NCBI RefSeq assembly: GCF_018812025.1
Contig: NC_063065.1
Location: forward strand, 29,174,240 to 29,238,239
Direction of reading: 5' to 3'
DNA length: 64,000 nucleotides
Source: Megalobrama amblycephala
Taxonomy: Eukaryota > Chordata > Actinopteri > Cypriniformes > Xenocyprididae
Positions 37,257 through 49,200 of this stretch are shown here, one piece after another (position 1 is the stretch's first letter; each line of letters opens with the position of its first letter). The notes under the pieces were generated by a model. It ran no database searches, was not told the DNA's origin, and worked only from the letters and a program-made list of their open reading frames with translations. The translations under genes were made by a program, and so were the position numbers.

Positions 37257-40200
37257 ATGTGAGTAAAGTAACATGTATCTGATGCAATAAAGCCACTCCC
37301 CCTGTATCTCTTGCTCCAAATTAAATTGGTTTATAGTGAAAACATTTTAGAGACAAAATTTCTCATCTTTTGCTGCTAATTTATTATATTTATATTATAT
37401 GAATTATAATTATGTAGGCTATATATATATATAATATATTATATAACATATATTCATATAATTATATTAATTGATAATATTAAACTTTGCTTATAAATGA
37501 AAATGATTATAATAGGCTACATGCATTAATATATAAAGCTTTAAAACAGGTTAAGCTTACATGTGTTCATTTGAGGTCTTTGTGAAAATATATAAATTAT
37601 TTGTTTGATTCACATTGATATTGATATTTTCTTTCAGCTGCCTTCTCAAACTTTCACTGCAGCAGCTTTGTAAATGCATTTAATATCATGATATTTTTTC
37701 AAAACGATCTCTTAATCTTCAGAAGAGAAGTGAATTGGGCAGCTCTCTCGCAAGAAGTGAATCAATTGGACGCTCTCCATTTTCTGTATGGTTGGCTGTT
37801 TCACGCTTTCAGGTGCACTCGCTTCAGAGTAAATCGCAAACTCTGGATTAAACATGAGATGACAGAGACACCAAATAGTAAAAATATATCAAAAATATCA
37901 AAAATGTCTGAATAATTTTTGGTTTGACTGTATAAGGATTTGTCAACTCCAAATCTATACTCTGAAACTCAGAGTTTGTTCAACTAGCTTCGCCTTTTGA
38001 CGAGCTCACTCGTCTCCCTTTTCCCATCACATATCACATCAGAAAGGCATTTATTTTCAATAAAAATAAACAAAATGTCCTAAAAGTGTAAGTAAAGAGC
38101 CTAACGAGTGTTTAATACTAATAAAATTATTTATAGTATTAATAAATCATTTACACTCTATGTTATTATTGCATCCTGTTAATGTACAACAACTGAGGTG
38201 CAAATAGTATGTATCTGCCAATATAAAGTATAAATTGCATCTAATTACTATTTACACCTATTGCAAAGAACTGCTACTTTTACATGGTAAATAGAATATA
38301 TAGATAATTTCACTGTGTAAATACTATCTACAGCTTTTATCACTAAGAAAATATATTTCCACTTAGTGTAAATAGCTGCTGCCTTATTTTTTCTTATCCC
38401 ACTGGTAGATAATTTGCAAAATAAGAAAAATGCATTTAAATTCCTTCATTCATTCATTCATTCATTCATTCATTCATTCATTTTTGCCCCTGGGATACCA
38501 TGAAAATGAATATTAGTTGAATAACTTAGTGTTCTGCAAGTTTTCACATCTGATATTACAACAGTGATAAGAATTAAACTTGTATTGACTCGGAAATATG
38601 CAGACGTCTTTTTGTCGGTGATGTTACAATGGTGAGTCGTAATTTCTGAGGTCCATTGATTGTGGCTTTTTATAGTCGTGGTGCACACGCTTAACTCAGA
38701 GTCAACCTACTCTGAGTTGATTGATCTAACACAATTCAGCTGTTCTGAAGCTGAAAACTCTGAGTTTCCCATCTCAGGTTAAGTCAAGTTTTAACTCTGA
38801 GTTGCTTTAACCTCCTTATTGAAATGGATCACAGAACTAATTAACTAACCTGACCATGAAACTAAAATGAAACTGAAACTAAAAAGACATGAGCAAAAAC
38901 AAACTTTAAACAAGAACAAACAAACAAACTCAAAACGTGACACCCATATCAGCCCTGTGAAATAGGATATCTAGCATCTGTTTTGTCAGTCCTTCCTCAT
39001 CTCTGTCAAGGAATCTTAGCTCATTCCTGGCAGAACTGCTAGAACTTAGACTGGTTGGCTAAGTATGACCTGCTCTTCAAGTCATGCCACATTACTGTTT
39101 TTGATACATAGGTGTCTGAGTTAACAAAAAGGGATCAATCCAAAAGTTGGTTTGTAAATCCTTTTTGATCACTGCAAATCACTGTATGGTTGCTCTTTGC
39201 AGTAATATGCAAACATTTTAAATGTGGACACTATTTGTGTCATGCTGGTAAATGAGGACGTAGAAACGGAGACTGTTAACAGTCTGTATTGAATAAACTG
39301 AGAATTAACAGAAAATGCAGATAATGGGTTGCCAAGTCTAGGCCCAGTTCTAGAATAAAATCGGGCTCTCTAGCCTTAATGCACATCTTTTCTAATATAT
39401 CAGATTTTTCCCCATTCATTTCTATGTCAATCATTGCAATTTCAAGAGCAAATTCAAGAGCGCATTCACATCATGTCTACACTTTGTTAATGAGAGGATT
39501 CGCAGGCTTGCATAACTCAGCACTGAACAAAATCTCTGGCCTTTTGGAGCGATGAGTGGATTGACTAACTTAACCTCTGATTAGCCATTGTGTTCAAGTA
39601 ATCAACAGATATGTCTGTGATTGGTTATATTGCTCAACCTTGCAAAAGCATATTTAAAATAGAAACATTTGACGCTTTCCAGAGCGCAAACACAAATACC
39701 CACTGGAGTATTTGCCAAATCTTTTTCGCCAATGTCCTATTATTACAGTATCAACTAAGGGTGCTCTTGCTTTCATTTGAGGGTGATTAGCACCCCCATG
39801 GAACCGGGCCTGACTCAGGCACATAACAATTAGACAATTAGACCTATTACACTAAAATCTTTGTGACTCACCTAATGCAAAGGTTGGTGTTGTTTAGGAT
39901 TTACTAAGCACTGCATGTCGGGCTAAAGAGAAGAAAGTTGCAAACAGAGATCAGCCTTAACATGAAGCTTATACCGGTAAAATAGTGTGTAAAGCTAAAA
40001 AAAAAATGCAAAGTAAATCTAAAATAGCCAAAATAATGTAATGCTTCATTTCAGCAACACAGCGCGGTAGCTACTTGTTCTCCACTCCCACACAAGACGA
40101 GCATTGGGTAGTCACTACTGTATTTTCTTCGATTAACTTTATTTTTTAGTCTTTCTGATGTCAGGCATTGCTGAAAATTTATCCTTACTTGTTGATGAAA

Positions 40201-40888
40201 AAAACATCTGTATTTGCCCTTTCAAAGAGTTTTAAGTCTTATGGCAGCTGTGACCACGAGGTGATTAAGTCTTAGGCCTTCCATACATGAAATCGTTTCA
40301 GTTGTGGCTCAGGGGAATTCATCCAAAGGCTAATCCCCAGAGGTAAATGAAGGGTAAGAGCACACAGCAAATATTTCGTGCCCTTTCTAAAATCCATGTT
40401 TATGATAAAAGCATGCACCAAGCACTTTGTGCACTTTCTAAAATCCATTTTTATGGTAAAGGTTGCACGCTGTGGGCTTTGTACCCTTTCTATGTGGTTC
40501 AGACCCTGGTTCCTCACCTTGGGTAACACCAAAATTATTGGGGTAAAACCTTGTTTGAGCTTATTTAGAACAATAACTGGGACACAAATAACCCAAAGTA
40601 TATTTATTTGACTCCATGAAATTGTTGTTGATATAATTCTTTTTGTGACATTATTTTCTTTGAATCCAGAGGGAATGTAAGCTTTATAATCAAAAAACGT
40701 TAAACTGACTTTATTCTTCATGTCTGTTTTGATGTCATAAATCCAGGATCACTATTTAAAGTTTTGAATTTATGCCATTAAAAACACCTTTCTGGCTATA
40801 TACTTCTGCTATATGCCTCAATTTCCACAAAGGTAACAGCTGTTTGTGACAGTCCTAAATGTACATATTAGGTCTTTGTGCACCTTAT

Positions 40889-41288
40889 TGTCAGACACAG
40901 ACGAGGACACAGAAGAGGTAAGTGCAACAGTGTTTATTGACAGAGGTTTCAGACACAGGTGATGACACAGGTAGAGAATCTTGACACGTAGAACAGACAA
41001 TAGGTATAACAATGATAACTTTCCTTGGCAGATGACAATGAAGACACAGATGATGACGGGGAACTCAGGACTGGAGATGAAGACAACAGGTAGGTACAAA
41101 GTTCAGGTAAGACGAGGTCGAGTGACGTGTAGGGATCGGTGCAAGACCAGACAATGAGTAAACGGGACTGGTGTGCTTATATGTGGCTCTGGTGATGATG
41201 CACAGGTGTTCAGTATTCCGGTGATTGTGAACGAGTGGGCGTGGCGTAAGTGTCCGTGTCTGAAGGTGCAGGTTGTGTAGCCGTGACA
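40889..41288 (-). repeat. 3' LTR of the chromodomain element
   Basis: On the plus strand it reads TGTCAGACACAG... to ...GTAGCCGTGACA. It contains AATAAA on the minus strand (40933-40938) and the last codons of the pol frame, which ends at 41210 inside it. Confidence 0.95.
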
Positions 41289-44200
41289 GTACCCCCTCCT
41301 CCACGGGCGGCTCCTGACGGCTGGGAACGACGGCGGCGACGGGGTCTACCACGGCTTCGAGGAGCGGGACGGTCGGGATGTTCCTGGTGGAAATCGGTGA
41401 GTAGACTGGGGTCAAGGATATCCTGGCGGTTGACCCAGCATCGCTCCTCTGGGCCGTAGTTCTCCCAGTCCACTAGGTATTCCAGTTGGGACTCACGTCG
41501 CCACGAGTCAAGGATAGCTCTCACCCGGTAGATGTTGGTGTCTTCATCGATGGCAGGAGGAGGAGGTACGGCATCATCACCAGGCTCTGTGGAAGGAGGA
41601 GACAAAGGGTCAGTGAAGGGTTTGAGAAGTGAAACATGGAAGGATGGTGAGATGCGGTACTGTGCTGGGAGTTGGAGACGGTAGGTCACTTCATTCAGCT
41701 GCCTCTCGATGGTGAATGGTCCGATGTACCGGGGACTCAGCTTACGGCAAGGCAGCCGGAGGCGGATGTCCCGAGTGGAGAGCCAAACTTGTTGTCCTGG
41801 TTGATATTGAGGAGTGGGTCGTCGGCGGGCGTCAGCTTGCTCCTTGTGCCTCCGGACAGCCTGCTGGAGGTGCACGTGAGCTGAGTCCCAGACCCTCTCG
41901 CTCTGTCGGAACCAGTGATCTACCGCTGGGATCTCCGAGGGCTCACCCGACCATGGAAACAAGGGAGGTTGGTATCCTAACACACACTGGAACGGGGTGA
42001 GCCCTGTGGTGGACTGCTGGAGGGAATTCTGGGCGTATTCGGCCCAGGGCAGATACTGGCTCCAACAGTCCTGGTTACGGTGACAGTAGACCCTCAGGAA
42101 CCTCCCGATTTCCTGGATTTTCCGCTCAGTCTGGCCGTTGGTCTGAGGGTGGTATCCTGACGAGAGGCTGACGGATACCCCTAGGAGGCGGAAGAATGCG
42201 GTCCAGACCCGGGAGATGAACTGTGGTCCGCGGTCAGAAACGATGTCTTCAGGTAAACCGAAGTGGCGGAAGACGTTGTGAAAGAGTGCCTCTGCCGTTT
42301 CGAAGGCCGTTGGTAGTCCTTTGAGAGGAATGAGCTTACAGGATTTCGAGAATCTATCCACCACAACGAGTATACAGGTGAATCCTTGAGAGGAAGGAAG
42401 ATCTGTCATAAAGTCTATTCCAATGTGGGTCCAGGGTCGTTCTGGGATGGGCAGAGGCACAAGCTTTCCTTCAGGCAATCTCCTAGGGGTATCCGCGATG
42501 GCACAGACTGAGCAGCCCCTGATGTACCGGGAGATGTCCTGAGGCATGGATGGCCACCAATAACGTTGTTGAAGGAGCGAGAGGGTCCTTCTCCTGCCTG
42601 GGTGTCCAGAGCCCGGAGATGAGTGAGCTAAGTCCAAGAGGGTGATCCGGTGATGAGGTGGAACGTACAATCTACCCTCTGGACCTCCCGGCGGAGCAGG
42701 TTGGAGAAGGTTCTCTTGTTGGATCTGTTGGTTGATGGTCCATTGGATAGGGCTTACGATCATGGCTGGAGGGAGGATAGGTTCTGGAGTTTCAGGATCG
42801 GGATCTGCCTGGTGAAGACGAGATAGAGCATCCGCACGGTTGTTCTGATCTCCTGGACGGTAGGTAACTTTGAAGTTGAATCTGGTGAAGAATAAAGCCC
42901 ATCGGGCTTGGCGATGGTTGAGTCTTTTTGCGTCTCGTAGATATTCAAGGTTGCGGTGGTCAGTGATGACTTCAAACGGTTCCTTTGCTCCCTCCAGCCA
43001 ATGTCGCCACTCCTCCAATGCGAGCTTGATCGCCAGGAGCTCACGATTGCCAATGTCGTAATTCTGCTCCACTGGGGATAGCTTCTTGGAATAGAAGGCG
43101 CATGGATGGAGTCGTGGAGGATCCCCCTGCCGCTGGGACAGTACCGCTCCGACCCCGGTGGAAGAGGCATCTACCTCGACGATGAACTGACGGTTTGGAT
43201 CGGGATGGACCAGGATCGGAGCGGACTTGAAGGCGAGTTTCAACTGATGGAAGGCGTTCGTGGCCGTGGGGTTCCAGGACAGAGACTTGGGCCGGTTACG
43301 GAGAAGAGAGGTGAGTGGTGAACTGAGCATGCTGTAGTTGTTAATGAAACGGCGGTAGAAATTAGCGAATCCCAGGAACCTCTGAAGCTCCTTGATGGTG
43401 TTGGGTTGCTTCCAGTGAGTGATGGCTTCCACCTTCCCCTGGTCCATCTTCACACCATTGGAATCGATGACATAACCCAGGAACTGGACTGAGGAGGTGT
43501 GGAATTCGCATTTTTCCAGTTTAAGGTAGAGTTGGTGTTCACGGAGCTTCTGGAGGACGAGTTTGACATGGTTCACATGGTCTTCATAACGATGAGAATA
43601 GATGAGAATGTCATCGATATATACAATGACGAACTTGTTCAGATAATCTCGGAAAACTTCATTCATATAATTCTGGAACACAGACGGACTATTGAACAAC
43701 CCATACGGCATAACCTGATATTCGTAGTGCCCGGACGGGGTGATGAACGCTGTCTTCCACTCGTCCCCCTTCCGTATGCGAATCAGGTTGTAGGCACTCC
43801 TCAAGTCCAGTTTAGAGAAAATGGTGGCTCCACGTAATTGGTCCCAGCTGCCCTGGAACAGAGGAAGGGGATAGCTGAACTTAACGGTCTGTGAATTGAG
43901 ATGGCGATAGTCAATACACGGCCGCAAGCCTCCGTCCTTCTTGGCCACGAAGAAGAAACTCGACGCGGCAGGGGAAGTCGATGGTCGTATGAACTCCTGC
44001 TAAAGAGCTTCTTGGACGTACTCCTCCATGGCCTTCTGCTCCGGGATGGACAATGGGTATACTCTTCCCTTTGGTAATGTAGCCCCAGGCAGGAGGTCGA
44101 TGGCGCAGTCCCATGGCCGATGAGGTGGAAGTTGGGTTGCCAACCGCTTACTGAAGACATCCTGGAACGCCCGATAAGCTGGAGGAATGGTTACTTGGAC

Positions 44201-45571
44201 TTGGGTTTCAGGACTTTCGACTGAGGTAGATTGGATCGGCAGTGGTGGTTTTCTGGATGAAGAAGATGATTGAAGAACTCTTACTGGTAAGGTAATGCAG
44301 TTTTCATGGCAGTTCTTACCCCACTTGAGGATTTCACCATTTGACCAATGGATGTACGGTTGGTGTTGGTTTAACCATGGGCGTCCCAGGATAATGTCAG
44401 CGGTTGACTCCTCCAGCACCATAAATGTGATGTCCTCCACATGCAAGTGACCGACGCGAAGGATGAGTGTGGGGGAGAAGTAACGGACATGACCTCGGCC
44501 CAGCGGTTTTCCCTGTATAGTAGTAATTTTCAGGTCGACGGGGCTACGTTGGCGTTTGGCATTCAGTTGATTGAGGATTTGTTGGCTGATGAAGTTCCCC
44601 GCCGACCCGGAGTCAATGAGGGCTTGTACTGAAACAGAAGATTGACAATGTCTTAGGTTCACCCAGGTCTTAGTTAAACGTGCTGTTTGAGGTGGTAATT
44701 GAATGGTACTCACCGCTGGACGAGGAGGTCGAACTGGACAGGTGGGTAGTTGATGTCCATCTCCCCCACAATACAGGCACAACCGTAAGTTGATGCGGCG
44801 TTGTCGTTCTGAGGTGGTGAGATGGTAAGTGTCAACTTGCATGGGTCCAGGTGCTGGAGGCGCGGCAGATGGTGAGACGGGCGGAGGATTTACAGCGGGA
44901 GCGGTGTGACTGCAAGCAGCAAGACGTTGGGAGACCCGGATAGTTTTTTGGATCAAACTCTCTAATCCCAGGGAATCTTCATATACTACGATCAGTTGTT
45001 GAACTTCTTCGCGCAATCCATGGCGAAAAGCTGTGAGGAGAGCGGTTTCATTCCAGCCGCTGATATAGGCGAGGGTGCGGAAGCGCACAGCATATGAACT
45101 CACGGTCTCGTTCCTTTCTTGACGAATGTTGAATAACTGATCGTGAATGGATAAGTCAGCGGTCTGCTGGCCGAAGACTTCCTTTAACTGGGAACAGAAT
45201 GAGGACACGGAACCAAGGATCGCCGAATTTGCTTCCCATAATGATTGGGCCTATTGTAGGGCTTTACCTGATAGTAGATTGATGATGAATGCCACCCGGC
45301 TTCTTTCGGTGGTGAATAGATGGTTATTGGCTTCCATGTAAAGGGAGCATTGTAGTAGGAACCCGCTGCAATCCTCCGCCGCGCCGCTGTATGTCGCTGG
45401 TTTGGCCATGGGACTCGCAGGGGCAGCTGAAGAAGTGAGCGGTGGAGAAGGTGTTGATGATGACGGTGCGGTGGTTGTGGTATTTTGAAGGAGTGAGGAC
45501 CGTACAGCGTTGACCAGTGCCAGGAAGGGATCCGTGGTGCGGTCCCCGCCTGTGCCTGAAGAGCTCTGCAT
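41210..45571 (-). pseudogene. gag-pro-pol of the chromodomain Ty3/gypsy element, two in-frame TAG codons
   Basis: The start is the ATG at 45569-45571, only 14 bases inside the 5' LTR edge. Gag runs to about 44700 with a CCHC zinc knuckle (C-x2-C-x4-H-x4-C, 44738-44779). The protease DSG is at 44606-44614. RT starts near 43950 and has YIDD at 43610-43621. RNase H is marked by [16 protein letters not shown], and integrase by an H-H-C-C module and a D-D-E core ([25 protein letters not shown]). A chromodomain ([10 protein letters not shown], about 41430-41530) precedes a basic tail. One frame is used throughout. TAG codons lie at 45251-45253 within gag and 44000-44002 between protease and RT. No other break was seen. 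Confidence 0.92.
41291..41304 (-). other. Polypurine tract of the chromodomain element
   Basis: On the minus strand GTGGAGGAGGGGGT lies two bases before the 3' LTR. It is inside the pol frame, which continues into the LTR. Confidence 0.8.
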
Positions 45572-45574
45572 CTG

Positions 45575-45584
45575 GTCTGGTCTT
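45575..45584 (-). other. Predicted self-priming primer binding site
   Basis: One base inside the 5' LTR edge the minus strand reads AAGACCAGAC. This is not the TGG-starting complement of a tRNA. It is exactly complementary to GTCTGGTCTT in the LTR (45840-45849), which lies about 30 bases after the TATA motif and so near the predicted 5' end of the RNA. This arrangement is the one described for Tf1 of fission yeast and its vertebrate sushi relatives. Confidence 0.7.
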
Positions 45585-45585
45585 C

Positions 45586-45985
45586 TGTCAGACACAGACG
45601 AGGACACAGATGAGGTAAGTGCAACAGTGTTTATTGACAGAGGTTTCAGACACAGGTGATGACACAGGTAGAGAATCTTGACACGTAGAACAGACAATAG
45701 GTATAACAATGATAACTTTCCTTGGCAGATGACGATGAAGACACAGATGATGACGGGGAACTCAGGACTGGAGATGAAGACAACAGGTAGGTACAAAGTT
45801 CAGGTAAGACGAGGTCGAGTGACGTGTAGGGATCGGTGCAAGACCAGACAATGAGTGAACGGGACTGGTGTGCTTATATGTGGCTCTGGTGATGATGCAC
45901 AGGTGTTCAGTATTCCGGTGATTGTGAACGAGTGGGCGTGGCGTAAGTGTCCGTGTCTGAAGGTGCAGGTTGTGTAGCCGTGACA
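45586..45985 (-). repeat. 5' LTR of the chromodomain element
   Basis: 400 bp, the partner of 40889-41288. Differences seen: one A/T change near the start, one A/G change in GACRATGAAG, and one A/G change in GAGTRAACG. AATAAA (minus) is at 45630-45635. Confidence 0.95.
45873..45878 (-). promoter_or_regulatory. TATA motif of the 5' LTR, chromodomain element
   Basis: TATAAG on the minus strand (CTTATA on plus), 24 bases upstream of the candidate self-primer segment at 45840-45849. The 3' LTR has the same motif. Position relative to the primer segment supports a start site in the CATTGTCTGG region. Confidence 0.55.
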
Positions 45986-46119
45986 CTTATAGGCAACAAC
46001 ATTACATCAAGTTACTGGATGATTCTAAACTAATGTTTAAAACAAGATGAAAAAGAGTTGAAAAGAGTAAAGTACTAGGCAAAGGCAATTATGCTGCTGA
46101 TATTTATTTTTCTAAGCTA

Positions 46120-46304
46120 TTCATTTATTCATGTAATGCACCTGTAAAAGTCTTTACCTTCGGACAGAATCTGATACACACACTATCAAAATATGAACAG
46201 TTTCTAAAATACAAACCCTTTCATGTATGTGAAACTTTTAGAGATGTACAATGTCTGTTAGAAAGAATTGCAGATTTCACCACATTTGAATTATATTTTT
46301 CATT
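46120..46304. repeat. Local repeat, left copy (relative of 48797-48980)
   Basis: The stretch TTCATTTATTCATGTAATGC... to ...ATATTTTTCATT has a diverged copy at 48797-48980. A second matched pair, 47320-47580 and 48985-49200 (ATCTTCAGCTTTCTGCAGAT start), follows in the same order. The right copy lacks the roughly 1 kb that holds the last ZP exons. Confidence 0.75.
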
Positions 46305-46366
46305 AACATAAACATAGAGGTTTCATGAACTGAATTGGACATTCATGTATTATGTTTATATGTTTT

Positions 46367-46521
46367 TCAGAAGCTGGACATCAGATACATGCGGTCAGTT
46401 TCTCTTGTTTTTTTGCCGTTGTATACCCACATTCCAACCAGCACCACAATGGAGACAATAAAGAGTCCTGTGAAGACTGCGATGCCTGCACTGATATGAA
46501 GAGAACCACCATTTTCTGATG
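46367..46521 (-). pseudogene. ZP gene terminal exon (membrane helix and tail)
   Basis: The acceptor is TTTCTTTAG before 46521. The frame gives a short linker (SENGGSLHIS), one hydrophobic segment (AGIAVFTGLFIVSIVVLVGM), a YNGKK stop-transfer and a short cytoplasmic tail ending at TGA 46367-46369. This exon itself is open. Confidence 0.65.
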
Positions 46522-46788
46522 CTAAAGAAAAAAAAGATGCAGTTATATGAATGATCATGACACAGAATCATTTTAGCTGTTTCTTTGCTCACATCTCGTT
46601 TGCGTTTGCGTGCGAGATCTCTGAGGCAGCCTTGACTAACAATGGCTAATCATCTGGAATTTGAGCTTTCTTCCGCACACAGAATACCAGAGCAGGTAAT
46701 GTACACCTGTCAACAGAATTTGAGTGCATTGTAGTTAGATGTTCCTGCTCAACAGAGTTTACAACATAACCGTGTGATTCTGTAATAC

Positions 46789-46885
46789 CTCATTGTAGCC
46801 GCCTGTGAACTTGAAAGCTTGGATCCCAAAGTCATACGCTCTAACATCACTATGATAAACCTCAACTGTGTCATCCACAATGCAC
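46789..46885 (-). pseudogene. ZP gene internal exon (ZP-C)
   Basis: A 97-bp exon between TTCTTACAG and GTATTACAG. It encodes CIVDDTVEVYHSDVRAYDF then GIQAFKFTGG, the C-strand region of ZP-C with its conserved cysteine. Its phase fits the donor at 47946 (GAAGG then GTGAG). Open. Confidence 0.7.
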
Positions 46886-48344
46886 CTGTAAGAACACAAT
46901 GATCACATAGACCTGTTGCAATTATTGATTAAATATCTGATCATAGTTATTCAATCTAACTGCAATTTTTTTTGCAAGTTTTGCCATGCAAATTATATTG
47001 TAATTATATTATATTATAAAGAAGTAATTATATAAATATTATTAATGTTCACAGCATTTAATGTAAATCATGTGCTTACACTGCATGAACAAAACAATAA
47101 AATCGTTAATCACGATTTTTTTTTTTATGTCAGTACAAAATTCATAATTGTGACAGGCTTACATAAAAATTTATTCCGAACTATTTTGTTGAATTGCAAA
47201 ACAGTATATTAATTCTGAATATTCAATAAAGTGATACACAAAGAGATTACATGAATTCTTTATCATTAATGTATATTGTGTAATCTTTGGGGAAATTTCT
47301 ACTGAAATTCTAAAACAATAGATCTTCAGCTTTCTGCAGATTAAGTGAACTTGACTATCATGGAAACCCTACAATTATGTGACAGATCATTTGTTCTTAA
47401 ACACAAATGTAGTTGAAAGGAGGAATGAACAAGTGTGCTTATTGCGCTGTAAAAGTGTCCAGGTGCAGATTCAAAGAGTTTTACAAAATATTTGTTGAAA
47501 TTGTTTGCCTGCTGTGGCTTGTCATATTATTTTTTTTTGCATCTTTTATGATAAATTTGAATTATGTAATTAAAGTTACTACACATTTTATACACTATAT
47601 GTAAAATATACAGTACCATTAAATACTTTAAATAATATATACTGTCAACTCTCTATTTTTTCACTCTCTCTATAATCAGGCATAATGCAAAGTTTCCAGT
47701 AATTTTTCACTCAATTGCCAATCAATACAAAACATATTTTATGGTTTATAACTATTCTGAATTTGGATAAATGAGGTTTCACTGTGGGTGGAGAACATAT
47801 GGAAAACCAAGACACTTGTCATGTCATTTTTTTTTTTTTTTTTTGTGTTGTTTGTTTTTTGTCCACAAAATAAGAATGACGTGGAACAGATATAGACGAG
47901 ATGTTTTACCAAACTGTAGTGTAAGGTTTTTATTAGCAGTCTCACCCTTCTTTGATGATGTCATAAAAATGGGAAGTGTATGGGTTGTCATCTAGAGTGG
48001 CCCTGCAAGACTCCACAAAGAGCTGGACCTCAGGGAGAGCAGAATAGGCTGCAATACCCAGAGCATATCCAGCAAATTTATCTCCAGTGGATACAGACTG
48101 GGATCACTGGATTGCTGAAGTTATTGTCAGTAGAACAATTTTTGAAGACCATGAAGTCTCCTGAGTCTTGATTGGTGTGGAAGAAGTAGGTGTATGAAAA
48201 GACCAGCCAGAAATAGAAAACAGACATAAATATTATATGACTGACAGTTAAAATGACTTTAAATCTAACAGGGTTTTTCAAAGGTTATGTAAGTGTTAGG
48301 ACAAAACATTCTGAGCAAAATGTTTATGGGATGTTCTTATAACA

Positions 48345-48745
48345 AAAAATGGTTAGTTCACCCAAAAATGAAAATTCTGTCATTAATTACTCGCCCTCAT
48401 GTCATTACAAACCCATAAGACTTTCGTTAATTTTTCGGAACACAAATGAAGATGTTTTTGAGGAAATCTGAGAGCTTTCTGTCCCTCCATAGACAGCCTA
48501 TGCAAATTAAACTTTGTCACTTCAAAAAGTTCATCAAGAGATCGGAAAACTAATTCATATGTATTGAGAGGTTTAGTCCAAATTTTCTGAAGAGACGCAA
48601 TTGCTTTACATGATGAAAAGATTGAATTTACGGTTATATTCACATTTAAACATTCATCAATGGACACATCAGTTATGATAAAGGGAAGCTCAAGCATGTT
48701 TGCTTGACGTGTGCGAGAACCATAGAGGTTCATTATCGTGTGTTA
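48345..48745. repeat. Interspersed repeat in a ZP intron
   Basis: Starts with GGTTAGTTCACCCAAAAATG and contains ACTCGCCCTCATGTC, GAACACAAATGAAGATGTTT and TCTGTCCCTCCATAGAC. This is a motif series I know as a very common cyprinid interspersed repeat. No coding capacity. The termini are not clear. Confidence 0.55.
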
Positions 48746-48796
48746 CGCAGCATGTTTGAGCTTTCGGAAGAAGTTTGTTCTTGTGTGTCAAGCAGG

Positions 48797-49200
48797 TTCA
48801 TTTATTCATGTAAAGCACCTGTAAAAGTCTTTACTTTCTGACAGAATCTGATATAAACACTATCAAAATTTGAACCGTTTCTAAAACACAAACCCTTTCA
48901 TGTATGTGCAACTTTTAGAGATGTACAATGTCTATTAGAAAGTAATGCAGATTTTAATTATATTTTTCATTCTTAAATAATTGATCTTCAGCTTTCTGCA
49001 GATTAAGTGATCTGAGAAACTTGACTATCATGGAAACCCTATACTATCATGTGACAGATCATATGTTTTTAAAAACAAATGTAATTGAAAGGAGGAGTGA
49101 ACATGCGTGTTCCAGGTGCAGATTCAAAGAGTGTTTGTTGAATTTCTTTGCCTGCTGTTGTGATTTGTTTGCATTTTTTATAATAAATTTAGATTACTTA
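48797..49200. repeat. Local repeat, right copy, lacking the terminal-exon segment
   Basis: Matches 46120-46304 and then 47320-47580 without the sequence between them. It lies in the ZP intron upstream of the ZP-C exons. It may be a remnant of a tandem ZP gene copy or of an intron duplication. Confidence 0.65.

Larger units (their letters stand above)
40889..45985 (-). mobile_element. Chromodomain Ty3/gypsy LTR retrotransposon (Tf1/sushi type)
   Basis: A nearly intact element on the minus strand. Two 400-bp LTRs (40889-41288, 45586-45985) differ at only three positions by my hand count. A 5-bp target duplication CTTAT flanks it (40884-40888, 45986-45990). The empty site CACCTTATAGGCAAC is visible in copies A (about 9668) and B (about 22079). 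Gag, protease, RT, RNase H, integrase and a chromodomain lie in one frame of 1454 codons, broken only by two TAG codons. Order, chromodomain and primer site agree with the vertebrate Tf1/sushi group of chromoviruses. Confidence 0.95.
37257..46161. repeat. Duplicated unit R1, copy C (interrupted)
   Basis: The third R1 copy, 37257-40888 and 45991-46161, split by the chromodomain LTR element. Beyond TTACCTTC at 46161 it does not go into element X but into sequence that has its own relative at 48797, so this copy sits at the edge of the original ZP locus. No gene is visible in the R1 part. Confidence 0.9.
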
